Positions 33,218 through 42,392 are shown, counted from the stretch's first letter. The stretch is 64,000 bases of DNA from Streptomyces resistomycificus (GCF_001514265.1 NZ_KQ948999.1:124001-188000), one strand, 5' to 3'. The notes: generated by a model not told the origin, from the sequence alone. A program made the numbers and translations.

Positions 33218-34924
33218 TCACAACGGCACGATGTCCGGCGCCCCCAACCGCGCCGCGTCCGCCGTCAGATCGTCCGGCTGGCGCTGCGACTCCCGCTCCG
33301 CCTCCACCCGCTTCTCGTAGTGCTCGACCTCCCGCTCGATGTGGCCCTTGTCCCAGCCGAGCACCGGCGCCATCAGTTCGGCCGCCTCGCGGGCGCAGCG
33401 GGTGCCCCGGTCGAAGGTCTCGATGGAGATACGGGTGCGCCGGGTCAGCACGTCGTCGAGGTGCCGCGCACCCTCGTGCGAGGCGGCGTACACGACCTCG
33501 GCGCGCAGATAGTCGTCGGCTCCCTGGAGGGGGTCGCCCAGGGAGGTGTCCGAGGCGATGAGGTCGAGGACCTCCTCGGCCATCGCGCCGTATCGATTCA
33601 GCAGGTGCTCCACACGCACCACGTGGAGCCCGGTCCGGGCCGCGATCCGCGCTCGCGCGTTCCACAGCGCCCGGTAGCCCTCGGCGCCCAGCAGCGGCAC
33701 GTCCTCCGTCACGCACTCGGCGACCCGTAGGTCGAGGCCGTGCACCGCCTCGTCCACGGCGTCCTTGGCCATGACCCGGTAGGTCGTGTACTTGCCGCCG
33801 GCGACCACGACGAGGCCGGGCGCCGGATGCGCCACGGTGTGCTCCCGCGACAGCTTGCTGGTGGCGTCCGACTCACCGGCCAGCAACGGCCTCAGGCCCG
33901 CGTAGACGCCCTGGACGTCGTCCCTGGTCAGCGGCACCGAGAGCACCGAGTTCACATGCTCGAGGAGGTAGTCGATGTCGGCGCTGGACGCGGCCGGGTG
34001 CGCCTTGTCGAGGTCCCAGTCGGTGTCCGTCGTGCCGATGATCCAGTGGCGTCCCCACGGGATGACGAACAGGACGGACTTCTCGGTGCGCAGGATCAGG
34101 CCGGACGAGGAGGTGATGCGGTCCTTGGGCACGACCAAATGGATGCCCTTGGAGGCCCGGACGTGGAACTGCCCGCGCTCCCCCACCATGGCCTGGGTGT
34201 CGTCGGTCCACACACCCGTCGCGTTCACGATCTGCTTGGCGCGGACCTCGTACTCCCCTCCCCCTTCGACGTCCTGCACCCGGGCCCCGACCACGCGCTC
34301 GCCCTCGCGCAGGAACCCGGTCACGCGCGCGCGGTTGGCGACCTTCGCGCCGTACGCCGCCGCCGTGCGCACCAAGGTGGCCACGAAGCGGGCGTCGTCC
34401 ATCTGCGCGTCGTAGTACTGCAACGCCCCGACCAGCGCGTCCTTCTTCAACGCGGGAGCGACCCGCAGTGCTTGACGACGGCTCAGGTGCCGGTGCATGG
34501 GCAGTCCCCGGCCGTGCCCTCGCGCCATTGACATGGCGTCGTAGAGGGCGACGCCCGAGCCGGCGTACATCCGCTCCCAGGCCCTGTGCTGGAGCGGGTA
34601 CAGGAAGGCCACCGGCTTCACCAGGTGCGGCGCGAGCCGCTCCAGCAGCAGGCCGCGCTCCTTCAGCGCCTCCCGGACCAGTGCGAAGTCGAGCATCTCC
34701 AGATAGCGCAGACCGCCGTGGACGAGCTTGCTGGACCTGCTCGACGTGCCCGACGCCCAGTCACGCGCCTCGACCAGGCCCACGGACAGGCCCCGGGTGA
34801 CGGCGTCGAGCGCGGTGCCCGCACCGACCACGCCCGCCCCCACCACCAGCACGTCCAGTTCGCGCTCGGCCATTGATGCGAGTGACTCGGCGCGCTGCGC
34901 CGGTCCGAGTGTCGCTGTCCTCAC
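33218..34924 (-). CDS. glpD: aerobic glycerol-3-phosphate dehydrogenase
   Basis: 568 residues; GTG with GGGAGG 5 nt upstream. FAD-binding N-terminus (LDVLVVGAGVVGAGTALDAV), substrate-side motifs TSSRSSKLVHGGLRYLE and VNATGVWTDD, and the C-terminal DAO_C helical domain. It feeds electrons from glycerol-3-phosphate to the quinone pool and yields dihydroxyacetone phosphate. glpF/glpK are not in the window. Confidence 0.96.
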   Translation of the reverse strand: MRTATLGPAQRAESLASMAERELDVLVVGAGVVGAGTALDAVTRGLSVGLVEARDWASGTSSRSSKLVHGGLRYLEMLDFALVREALKERGLLLERLAPHLVKPVAFLYPLQHRAWERMYAGSGVALYDAMSMARGHGRGLPMHRHLSRRQALRVAPALKKDALVGALQYYDAQMDDARFVATLVRTAAAYGAKVANRARVTGFLREGERVVGARVQDVEGGGEYEVRAKQIVNATGVWTDDTQAMVGERGQFHVRASKGIHLVVPKDRITSSSGLILRTEKSVLFVIPWGRHWIIGTTDTDWDLDKAHPAASSADIDYLLEHVNSVLSVPLTRDDVQGVYAGLRPLLAGESDATSKLSREHTVAHPAPGLVVVAGGKYTTYRVMAKDAVDEAVHGLDLRVAECVTEDVPLLGAEGYRALWNARARIAARTGLHVVRVEHLLNRYGAMAEEVLDLIASDTSLGDPLQGADDYLRAEVVYAASHEGARHLDDVLTRRTRISIETFDRGTRCAREAAELMAPVLGWDKGHIEREVEHYEKRVEAERESQRQPDDLTADAARLGAPDIVPL

Positions 34925-35216
34925 CGCTGCCTCCCGCTGTAGGTCGTGCCGGTCTCACCCCTGAGGAGTGGCCCGGTCCGTATCCCCCATGCCCAAATTC
35001 TGACCGGCTTGCCCAAGTTCAGCCACCACGAGCCCCAGCCTGTGGACAACTTTCACGGACCGGCGGAACAACCCTCACGGACCTACAGGAAGACACACGG
35101 AATCAATCCCACATATCGGTCATATTTACTCCTAGTCTGACATTGCGCTCGCCCATCCTGTCCACAGGGCTTGCGCACCTGCCCCGCTTCGGCTATTGGG
35201 AAGGACGGTCCTCGCC

Positions 35217-36425
35217 ATGCCCGCAGATCTCGCCGTCATCGGACTCGGCCCCTACGGACTGCCCCTGGCCCAGGCCGCCGTCGTCGCCGGCATCCCCACG
35301 CTCGGCTACCGCACCGGCCCCGAGGCCGGCTCCCTCAGCCCCGCCGAACTGCGCCGGATGCTCTCGGGAGGCTTCCGGCCGGCCACCTCCCCGGCCGAGC
35401 TCGGCCGGGTGCGCACCGCGGTCATCTGCGCCCCGACCCCGAGGGACGCGGACGGCGGGCTCGACCTCGCCCAGGTGGAGACGGCCGCCCGCACCCTGGG
35501 GGCACACCTGCGCCCGCACACCACGGTCATCCTGGAGTCGCCCGTCCAGCCGGGCACCACCGAGGACTTCCTGCGCCCGCTCCTCGAACGGGCCTCGGGC
35601 CTTCGCGCGGGACGCGACTTCCACCTCGCCTACTCCCCCAGCCGTGTCGACCCAGGCAACCGCGACTTCACCCCCGCCAACACCCCCAAGGTGATCGGCG
35701 GTCTCACCCCTGCCTGCACCGAGTCCGCCGCCGCGTTCTACGGCCGTCTCACCGACAAGGTGGTACGCGCGCGTGGACCACGCGAAGCGGAGACCGTGCA
35801 GCTCCTGGAGACCAACTACCGGCACGTCAACATCGCCCTGGTCAACGAGATGGCCGTCCTGTGCAACGACTTGGGCGTCGACCTCTGGGACGTCATCCGC
35901 TGCGCGGAGACCAAGCCGTTCGGCTTCCAGGCCTTCCGCCCCGGCCCCGGCGTCGGCGGCCACGCCGTCCCGCAGGACCTGACCGGCCATGCCGGCCGCA
36001 CCCTGCGCATGGTCGAACTCGCCCAGCAGGTCAACCACCAGATGCCGCGTTACGTCATCCAGCGCGCCGCCGCCCTCCTCAACGAGCACGGCAAGTCCGC
36101 ACGCGGGGCCCGCGTCCTCCTCCTCGGCGTCACCTACAAGCCCGACCTCGCCGACCAGCAGGCCACCCCCGCCCAGGAGATCGCGATCCGCCTCATGGAG
36201 CTCGGCGCCTCCGTCAGCTACCACGACCCGCACATCCCGGCCTGGACCGTACTGGACCGCCCGGTCCCCCGCGCCGACTCCCTCTACGAGGCCGCCGCCC
36301 ACGCCGACCTGACGATCCTCCTCCAGCAGCACCGCACGTACGACCTCCAGGGCCTGTCGGTGAAGGCCCAGCTGCTGCTGGACACGCGAGGGGCCACGCC
36401 TACGGGGGCGGCCCACCGGCTCTGA
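35217..36425 (+). CDS. nucleotide-sugar dehydrogenase homologue lacking catalytic residues
   Basis: 402 residues; ATG 35217, with GGAAGGA upstream. Three-domain UDP-glucose/GDP-mannose dehydrogenase layout: Rossmann VIGLGPYGLPLAQAAV, central LLETNYRHVNIALVNEMA, and a C-terminal UDP-binding domain (VLLLGVTYKPDLADQQATPA). The catalytic Cys of the GGHC motif is Ala here (GVGGHAVPQD). The catalytic Lys of the KxxxN motif is Gln (VQLLET), and the Glu of SPE is Ser (SPSRVDP). The Asp two turns on is kept. The oxidation chemistry that needs a Cys thiohemiacetal is therefore unlikely. A binding or regulatory role, or unusual chemistry, is inferred. Confidence 0.88.
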   Translation: MPADLAVIGLGPYGLPLAQAAVVAGIPTLGYRTGPEAGSLSPAELRRMLSGGFRPATSPAELGRVRTAVICAPTPRDADGGLDLAQVETAARTLGAHLRPHTTVILESPVQPGTTEDFLRPLLERASGLRAGRDFHLAYSPSRVDPGNRDFTPANTPKVIGGLTPACTESAAAFYGRLTDKVVRARGPREAETVQLLETNYRHVNIALVNEMAVLCNDLGVDLWDVIRCAETKPFGFQAFRPGPGVGGHAVPQDLTGHAGRTLRMVELAQQVNHQMPRYVIQRAAALLNEHGKSARGARVLLLGVTYKPDLADQQATPAQEIAIRLMELGASVSYHDPHIPAWTVLDRPVPRADSLYEAAAHADLTILLQQHRTYDLQGLSVKAQLLLDTRGATPTGAAHRL

Positions 36426-36623
36426 CGGCGAGTGAGCGGCGCGTCCGCCGCGTCCAGCGCGTTGGGCGCGGGAAAACCGAGCGCGAATTCACTGGTGGCC
36501 CGGACGGGGGCGCCTGCTAACCTTCGGCGACTCGTCGCACACCTGTGCGCGAGTCCCGTCGCACGTCGTGCGCACCACACCGCTTGTTCATCGTCCCGCG
36601 AGGGACATGGGGGGATCTCTGTC

Positions 36624-37202
36624 ATGACCCAGTCAGCACCGCCGCCGCAGCCCGCCGACGGCAACCCGTACGCCCAGCAGCCCGACGCCGCGCCCCAGCC
36701 CACCGGCGGCAACCCCTACGCCCAGCAGCCCGGCACCGTGCCGCCGCCCGCGGGCGCGTTCGCCCCGGCGCCGCCCGCCCCGGCCCGCGGCAACACGGGC
36801 ATCGGCGGCATGGCCGTCGGCCTGGCCGTCGCGATCGTCGTCGCCCTGGTCACCGCCGGTGTCTACGGCGCCATCGTCGGTGCCACCGAGTACGAGATCG
36901 GCTACGCGGCCGTCGGCGTCGGCTTCCTCATCGGCTTCGCAGCCGGAAAGCTGGGCGGCTCCAGCCCGGTGCTGCCGGTGGTGAGCGCGCTCCTGTCCCT
37001 GGGCGCGGTGTACGCCGGCCAGCTGCTCGGCATCGCGATGATCGCAGCCGACGAGAGCGGCATGACGGTGACGACCATCCTCACGGACTACTTCGACCTG
37101 GTGACGGAGGTCTGGAGCGAGGAGGCCGACGTCATGACCTTCCTGTTCCTCGGCATCGGCGGGTTCGCGGCGTTCTCCGCCGCCAAGAAGTCCGCCGCGT
37201 AG
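36624..37202 (+). CDS. small multipass membrane protein with Pro/Gln-rich tail
   Basis: 192 residues; ATG preceded by GGGGGGAT. A disordered N-terminus with two GNPYAQQP copies is followed by about four hydrophobic segments (GMAVGLAVAIVVALVTAGVY, AAVGVGFLIGFAAG, VVSALLSLGAVYAGQLLGIA, FLFLGIGGFAAF). No enzymatic motif. Resembles the many Streptomyces proline-rich small membrane proteins; function unknown. Confidence 0.82.
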   Translation: MTQSAPPPQPADGNPYAQQPDAAPQPTGGNPYAQQPGTVPPPAGAFAPAPPAPARGNTGIGGMAVGLAVAIVVALVTAGVYGAIVGATEYEIGYAAVGVGFLIGFAAGKLGGSSPVLPVVSALLSLGAVYAGQLLGIAMIAADESGMTVTTILTDYFDLVTEVWSEEADVMTFLFLGIGGFAAFSAAKKSAA

Positions 37203-37215
37203 GACGAGGCACCGA

Positions 37216-37249
37216 AAGGGGCCGCTCACCTCACGGTGGGCGGCCCCTT
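37216..37249. terminator. intrinsic terminator, bidirectional
   Basis: AAGGGGCCGC / GCGGCCCCTT perfect 10-bp stem with 14-nt loop, between convergent genes. On the plus strand it is followed by CC, on the minus strand by TCGG, so U-runs are short. Confidence 0.75.
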
Positions 37250-37263
37250 CCACGTCGTACGGA

Positions 37264-38388
37264 CTACCGGCGGTGCACCGAGTCCGCCACCGTCACCTCG
37301 ACGCGCTGGAACTCCTTCAGCTCGCTGTAGCCGGTGGTCGCCATCGCCCGCCGCAGCGCCCCGAAGAAGTTCATCGAGCCGTCCGGCGTGTGGGACGGGC
37401 CGGTGAGGACCTCCTCGATGGTGCCGACCGTGCCGAGGTCGACCTTCTTGCCGCGCGGCAGCTCCTCGTTCACCGCCTCCATGCCCCAGTGGTGACCCCT
37501 GCCGGGCGCGTCCGTGGCGCGGGCCAGCGGGGAGCCCATCATCACCGCGTCGGCGCCGCAGGCGATCGCCTTGGGCAGGTCGCCGGACCAGCCGACACCG
37601 CCGTCGGCGATCACGTGCACGTACCGGCCGCCGGACTCGTCCATGTAGTCGCGGCGGGCGGCCGCCACGTCCGCGACCGCCGTGGCCATCGGGACCTGGA
37701 TGCCCAGCACGTTGCGCGTGGTGTGGGCGGCGCCGCCGCCGAAGCCGACCAGGACGCCGGCCGCGCCGGTGCGCATCAGGTGCAGGGCCGCGGTGTACGT
37801 GGCGCAGCCGCCGACGATCACCGGGACGTCGAGCTCGTAGATGAACTGCTTCAGGTTCAGCGGCTCGTGCGAGCCGGAGACGTGCTCCGCGGAGACCGTC
37901 GTACCGCGGATGACGAAGATGTCCACGCCCGCGTCCACGACCACCTTGGAGAACTCGGCGGTGCGCTGCGGGGACAGCGCGGCAGCGGTGACCACGCCCG
38001 AGTCGCGCACCTCCTTGAGGCGCTGCCCGATCAGCTCCTCCTTGATGGGAGCGGCGTAGATCTCCTGGAGGCGGCGGGTCGCGTTGTCCGCGTCCAGCTC
38101 GGCGATCTCGTCCAGCAGCGGCTGCGGGTCCTCGTGCCGTGTCCACAGGCCCTCGAGGTTCAGCACGCCGAGGCCGCCGAGCTCACCGATACGGATCGCG
38201 GTGGCCGGGGAGACGACCGAGTCCATGGGGGCGGCCAGGAAGGGCAGCTCGAAACGGTAGGCGTCGATCTGCCAGGCGATCGAGACCTCCTTCGGGTCCC
38301 GCGTACGGCGGCTGGGGACGACGGCGATGTCGTCGAAGGCGTACGCCCGGCGGCCGCGCTTGCCGCGCCCGATCTCGATCTCAGTCAC
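37264..38388 (-). CDS. GuaB3-type IMP dehydrogenase-related protein without catalytic Cys
   Basis: 374 residues, TIM-barrel of the IMPDH/GMPR family without CBS domains. It has the DDIAVVPSRRT entry motif and the LPFLAAPMDSVVSP loop. At the place of the catalytic GSICTTR loop it reads GGGAAHTTRNVL, with no Cys, as in mycobacterial GuaB3. Family knowledge: GuaB2 is the active IMPDH in actinobacteria, while GuaB3 has no settled role there. Directly downstream of guaB (117 nt), likely co-transcribed. ATG 38388. Confidence 0.93.
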   Translation of the reverse strand: MTEIEIGRGKRGRRAYAFDDIAVVPSRRTRDPKEVSIAWQIDAYRFELPFLAAPMDSVVSPATAIRIGELGGLGVLNLEGLWTRHEDPQPLLDEIAELDADNATRRLQEIYAAPIKEELIGQRLKEVRDSGVVTAAALSPQRTAEFSKVVVDAGVDIFVIRGTTVSAEHVSGSHEPLNLKQFIYELDVPVIVGGCATYTAALHLMRTGAAGVLVGFGGGAAHTTRNVLGIQVPMATAVADVAAARRDYMDESGGRYVHVIADGGVGWSGDLPKAIACGADAVMMGSPLARATDAPGRGHHWGMEAVNEELPRGKKVDLGTVGTIEEVLTGPSHTPDGSMNFFGALRRAMATTGYSELKEFQRVEVTVADSVHRR

Positions 38389-38446
38389 GTGTGTGGCCTT
38401 TCCCTGATGCGTTTCAGCGTCTTCCAGTATCGCCGACGGGCACGAC

Positions 38447-38479
38447 GAGGGCGGCCCCGGATGCTCCGGGACCGCCCTC
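38447..38479. terminator. GC hairpin between guaB and the guaB-like gene
   Basis: GAGGGCGG-CCCCGGA / TCCGGGA-CCGCCCTC stem with a short loop and one bulge, no U-run. It may attenuate transcription between the two genes. Confidence 0.4.
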
Positions 38480-38504
38480 GGTACGTCTCACGCGCGCGTG
38501 GGGG

Positions 38505-40013
38505 TCACTTGCTGCGGCTGTAGTTCGGCGCCTCGACGGTCATCTGGATGTCGTGCGGGTGGCTCTCCTTGAGGCCCGCCGACGTGATCCGGACGAAGCG
38601 GCCGTTGTCCTGGAGGTCCGGCACGGTGCGGCCGCCGACGTAGAACATCGACTGGCGCAGGCCGCCGACCAGCTGGTGGACGACCGAGGAGAGCGGGCCG
38701 CGGTAGGGCACCTGGCCCTCGATGCCCTCGGGGACCAGCTGCTCGTCGGAGGCGACGCCCTCCTGGAAGTAGCGGTCCTTGGAGAAGGACTTGCGGTCGC
38801 CGCGGGTCTGCATGGCGCCGAGGGAGCCCATGCCGCGGTACGACTTGAACTGCTTGCCGTTGATGAACATCAGCTCGCCCGGGGACTCCTCGCAGCCCGC
38901 GAGCAGCGAGCCCAGCATCACGGTGTCGGCGCCCGCGACCAGCGCCTTGGCGATGTCGCCGGAGTACTGGAGGCCGCCGTCGCCGATGACCGGGATACCG
39001 GCCGCCTTGGCGGCGAGGGACGCCTCGTAGATGGCGGTGACCTGCGGGACGCCGATACCGGCGACGACCCGGGTCGTACAGATGGAGCCGGGACCGACAC
39101 CGACCTTGATGCCGTCCACGCCGGCGTCGATGAGGGACTGGGCGCCGTCCTTGGTGGCGATGTTGCCGCCGATGACGTCGACGCCGGTCGAGTTCGACTT
39201 GATCTTGGCGACCATGTCGCCGACCAGCCGGGAGTGGCCGTGCGCGGTGTCGACGACGATGAAGTCGACGCCCGCCTCGATCAGGGCCTGGGCGCGCTCG
39301 AAGGCGTCACCGGCCACGCCGACCGCGGCACCGACGAGGAGACGGCCCTCGGCGTCCTTCGCGGCGTGCGGGTACTTCTCCGCCTTGACGAAGTCCTTGA
39401 CCGTGATCAGGCCCTTGAGGACACCGGCGTCGTCGACCAGCGGAAGCTTCTCGATCTTGTGCTTGCGCAGCAGCTCCATGGCCTCGACGCCGGAGATGCC
39501 GACCTTGCCGGTGACCAGCGGCATCGGCGTCATGACCTCGCGCACCCGGCGGGAGCGGTCCGTCTCGAAGGCCATGTCGCGGTTGGTGACGATGCCGAGC
39601 AGCTTCTTGCCGGGGTCGGTGACCGGCACCCCGCTGATGCGGAACTTGGCGCACAGGGCGTCGGCCTCGGCGAGCGTGGCGTCCGGGTGGACGGTGATCG
39701 GGTCGGCCACCATGCCGGACTCGGAGCGCTTCACCAGGTCGACCTGGTTGGCCTGGTCCTCGATGGAGAGGTTGCGGTGCAGTACACCGACGCCGCCCTG
39801 GCGGGCCATCGCGATCGCCATGCGCGACTCGGTGACCTTGTCCATGGCGGCGGACAGGAGCGGGATGTTCACCCGCACGTTCTTGGAGACGTACGAGGCG
39901 GTGTCGATCTCGTCGGGAGCCATGTCCGACGGGCCCGGCAGCAGCAGCACGTCGTCGTAGGTGAGCCCGAGCGTCGCGAATTTTCCGGGCACTCCGTCGA
40001 CGTTGGCAGTCAT
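38505..40013 (-). CDS. guaB: IMP dehydrogenase
   Basis: 502 residues. It oxidises IMP to XMP, the committed step to GMP. N-terminal TLGLTYDDVLLLPGPS, two CBS modules in the middle (MVADPITVHPDAT and VREVMTPMPLVTG), catalytic Cys in GPGSICTTRVVAGIG, the flap YRGMGSLGAMQ, and a C-terminal KDRYFQEGVA element. Full-length with a Bateman module, so allosteric purine control is expected. Position next to the guaB-like gene and the shbA-bldM-whiD string is the standard Streptomyces order. Confidence 0.98.
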   Translation of the reverse strand: MTANVDGVPGKFATLGLTYDDVLLLPGPSDMAPDEIDTASYVSKNVRVNIPLLSAAMDKVTESRMAIAMARQGGVGVLHRNLSIEDQANQVDLVKRSESGMVADPITVHPDATLAEADALCAKFRISGVPVTDPGKKLLGIVTNRDMAFETDRSRRVREVMTPMPLVTGKVGISGVEAMELLRKHKIEKLPLVDDAGVLKGLITVKDFVKAEKYPHAAKDAEGRLLVGAAVGVAGDAFERAQALIEAGVDFIVVDTAHGHSRLVGDMVAKIKSNSTGVDVIGGNIATKDGAQSLIDAGVDGIKVGVGPGSICTTRVVAGIGVPQVTAIYEASLAAKAAGIPVIGDGGLQYSGDIAKALVAGADTVMLGSLLAGCEESPGELMFINGKQFKSYRGMGSLGAMQTRGDRKSFSKDRYFQEGVASDEQLVPEGIEGQVPYRGPLSSVVHQLVGGLRQSMFYVGGRTVPDLQDNGRFVRITSAGLKESHPHDIQMTVEAPNYSRSK

Positions 40014-40168
40014 GACACCTTCCCCAAATGGCCTTGATCGGTGCGGATGTCCATGCTAACGGGAAGCGCGGCTCCCGAATTCCACGGTTCCGCGTGACCG
40101 CGGGCTTCGTATGTTCGTACGGAATCCGGCGAACGCCCGTTCATCCGCAGACGGGGCACGGGGAGTGG

Positions 40169-40846
40169 CTACTGCTCCGCCAGTGCCCGCAGCCTGCTCA
40201 GCGCCCGGTGCTGGGCCACCCGGACCGCGCCGGGTGACATTCCCAACATCTGGCCGGTCTCCTCCGCGGTGAGGCCCACGGCGATCCGCAGCAGCAGCAG
40301 CTCCCGCTGGTTCTCGGGGAGGTTGGCCAGCAGTTTCTTGGCCCATTCGGCGTCGCTGCTGAGCAGCGCCCGCTCCTCCGGGCCGAGCGAGTCGTCCGGC
40401 CGCTCGGGCATCTCGTCCGAGGGGACGGCCGTCGAGCCGGGGTGGCGCATCGCGGCCCGTTGCAGGTCGGCGACCTTGTGGGCGGCGATGGCGAAGACGA
40501 ACGCCTCGAAGGGCCGGCCGGTGTCCCGGTAGCGCGGCAGGGCGAGGAGGACCGCCACGCAGACCTCCTGGGCGAGGTCCTCGACGAAGTGCCGGGCATC
40601 GCCCGGGAGACGGGACAGACGGGTGCGGCAGTAGCGCAGCGCCAGGGGGTGGACATGGGCGAGCAGGTCGTGCGTGGCCTGCTCGTCCCCGTCGACGGCG
40701 CGGTGGACGAGCGCACCGATCGCCCCTGGGGCAGTGCCCGCCTCGTCGTCGCGCATCGGTCCATGGTGCCTTGACCGCGTCCGTTCCGTGGCATCGCGCT
40801 GGTCGTTGTGCACTGAAGCGTTATGAGCAGGTGCGCCGGCACTCAT
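40169..40846 (-). CDS. shbA: ECF RNA polymerase sigma factor, ShbA type
   Basis: 225 residues from ATG 40846 (GGGAGG, about 9 nt upstream); a shorter start at 40756 is possible. Sigma region 2 (HFVEDLAQEVCVAVLLALPR, then FEAFVFAIAAHKVADLQR) and region 4 (NLPENQRELLLLRIAVGLTA, SPGAVRVAQHRALSRLRAL) are clear, with no region 3. The assignment to ShbA, the ECF factor that drives hrdB transcription, rests on synteny between guaB and bldM and on overall sequence. No anti-sigma gene is adjacent. Confidence 0.88.
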   Translation of the reverse strand: MSAGAPAHNASVHNDQRDATERTRSRHHGPMRDDEAGTAPGAIGALVHRAVDGDEQATHDLLAHVHPLALRYCRTRLSRLPGDARHFVEDLAQEVCVAVLLALPRYRDTGRPFEAFVFAIAAHKVADLQRAAMRHPGSTAVPSDEMPERPDDSLGPEERALLSSDAEWAKKLLANLPENQRELLLLRIAVGLTAEETGQMLGMSPGAVRVAQHRALSRLRALAEQ

Positions 40847-41021
40847 CCCCTGCGCCCTCCCCTTCCGCTCGACCGAATCGTCCCCGAGGAACTCCACACC
40901 TCAAGGATGCGGCATCCGCGGCGAAACGAGCATCGGGCGCCCGGCCGGCCCCTCTGCCACCCCCGCCCACCGAGCGGCGGGCGGGGATTTCCGTACCCCC
41001 GCTACAACCCACGCGAGGGGC

Positions 41022-41630
41022 CTAGCGCACCAGGCCCCAGCGGAAACCGAGCGCCACGGCGTGCGCGCGGTCCGAGGCGCCGAGCTTCTTGAACAGCCGC
41101 CGGGCGTGCGTCTTGACGGTGTCCTCGGAGAGGAACAGCTCACGGCCGATCTCGGCGTTCGAGCGGCCGTGGCTCATCCCTTCGAGGACCTGGATCTCGC
41201 GCGCGGTGAGCGTGGGCGCAGCGCCCATCTCGGCGGAGCGCAGCCGGCGCGGGGCCAGTCGCCAGGTCGGGTCGGCGAGGGCCTGCGTGACCGTGGCGCG
41301 CAACTCGGCGCGCGAGGCGTCCTTGTGCAGGTAGCCACGGGCACCGGCGGCGACCGCGAGGGCCACGCCGTCGAGGTCCTCGGCGACGGTGAGCATGATG
41401 ATGCGCGCACCGGGGTCGGCGGACAGCAGCCGGCGGACGGTCTCGACGCCGCCCAGACCGGGCATGCGTACGTCCATCAGAATGAGGTCCGAGCGGTCGG
41501 CACCCCAGCGGCGGAGGACTTCCTCGCCGTTGGCCGCCGTCGTCACGCGCTCGACGCCGGGCACGGTCGCGACCGCGCGGCGGAGCGCCTCTCGGGCAAG
41601 CGGGGAGTCGTCGCAGACGAGGACGGATGT
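41022..41630 (-). CDS. bldM: BldM, atypical response regulator for sporulation
   Basis: 202 residues. Receiver domain with Asp54 (LILMDVRMPG) and a C-terminal LuxR-type HTH (LTAREIQVLEGMSHGRSNAE, DTVKTHARRLFKKLG). Known for the family: it acts as an orphan regulator, as a homodimer and as a heterodimer with WhiI, and phosphorylation at Asp54 is not required in S. coelicolor. A match to the sigma-BldN promoter lies ~120 nt upstream. ATG 41630 gives the known protein length. Confidence 0.97.
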   Translation of the reverse strand, partial: TSVLVCDDSPLAREALRRAVATVPGVERVTTAANGEEVLRRWGADRSDLILMDVRMPGLGGVETVRRLLSADPGARIIMLTVAEDLDGVALAVAAGARGYLHKDASRAELRATVTQALADPTWRLAPRRLRSAEMGAAPTLTAREIQVLEGMSHGRSNAEIGRELFLSEDTVKTHARRLFKKLGASDRAHAVALGFRWGLVR

Positions 41631-41757
41631 CATGGCCGCCCTCCGCAGCTGATGCACGTCACCTTGAGCCTCCAGGCTGGTACGAAATCGTCACCTGTGC
41701 GGTCGACCGTCTCGGACGCCTGCCCGAGCCCTTGTTGCTTCAACCGCCTCCGCACTC

Positions 41758-41785
41758 TCAACGACGGTCACTCGAAAGAGTTACG
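41758..41785 (-). promoter_or_regulatory. sigma-BldN promoter upstream of bldM
   Basis: On the minus strand CGTAAC (41785-41780) and CGTTGA (41763-41758) are separated by exactly 16 nt, which is the consensus I know for sigma-BldN targets, bldM being the classic one. The predicted start site lies about 120 nt before bldM. Confidence 0.8.
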
Positions 41786-42014
41786 GGGCCGTGTGCCATC
41801 TTCGGCACTCTACGTGAGGGCGCGGACACGGTGCAGACATGCGCGGCGTACCCACAACGTTTCATCACAACCCGTGCCCCATTCAGACCCTTTTCTTCCC
41901 ATTTCCTGGTGTCTGAGGCTAGATTCGCAATGAGTCATATTTTCATCTCCTTAGATCGTAGATGTACGGTCGTGGACACCGTATCCGCCCAGAACGGCTA
42001 CAAGGGGTCACGCA
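41786..42014 (+). promoter_or_regulatory. AT-rich bldM-whiD intergenic region (whiD upstream)
   Basis: The 384-nt bldM-whiD space has a markedly AT-rich stretch (about 41855-41975) before whiD. It presumably holds the whiD promoters, but I could not assign a -35/-10 pair with confidence. Confidence 0.45.
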
Positions 42015-42344
42015 ATGGCAGATTTCTCCCGCCTTCCCGGACCGAACGCGGACCTGTGGGACTGGCAGCTTCTGGCCGCCTGTCGAGGGGTGGACAGCTC
42101 GCTCTTCTTCCATCCGGAGGGGGAGCGCGGCGCGGCCAGGAGTGCTCGCGAGAACTCGGCCAAGGAGGTCTGCATGAGGTGCCCGGTGCGGGCGCAGTGT
42201 GCGGCGCACGCGCTGGCGGTCAGAGAGCCGTACGGCGTCTGGGGCGGGCTGACCGAAGACGAGCGCGAGGAACTCATGGGGCGGGCACGCCACCGGCTGG
42301 TGTCGGCTTCGGCGGCCGTCGGGGACGGCGCTTCGAACAACTGA
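42015..42344 (+). CDS. whiD: WhiB-family iron-sulfur regulator WhiD
   Basis: 109 residues with AAGGGG upstream. The four Fe-S Cys are in LLAACRGVD, KEVCMRCPVRAQC; then GVWGG turn and a basic C-terminus (ELMGRARHRLV). WhiB-like proteins bind [4Fe-4S] and sigma region 4 of the housekeeping sigma factor; WhiD acts in late sporulation. Identity rests on position beside bldM and size. Confidence 0.95.
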   Translation: MADFSRLPGPNADLWDWQLLAACRGVDSSLFFHPEGERGAARSARENSAKEVCMRCPVRAQCAAHALAVREPYGVWGGLTEDEREELMGRARHRLVSASAAVGDGASNN

Positions 42345-42363
42345 AGGAACGTTTCTGCTAGAC

Positions 42364-42392
42364 GGGCACGCGCACGCGTGCCCCTACTTTTT
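42364..42392. terminator. intrinsic terminator downstream of whiD
   Basis: GGGCACGCG / CGCGTGCCC stem (42364-42372, 42375-42383) with a 2-nt loop, then CTACTTTTT on the plus strand. It lies at and past the LysR stop codon, so it may serve both convergent genes. Confidence 0.85.

Noticed and set aside
35193..36416. Antisense frame opposite the nucleotide-sugar dehydrogenase homologue
   Set aside because: No ribosome site or motif; the plus strand has the family pattern.
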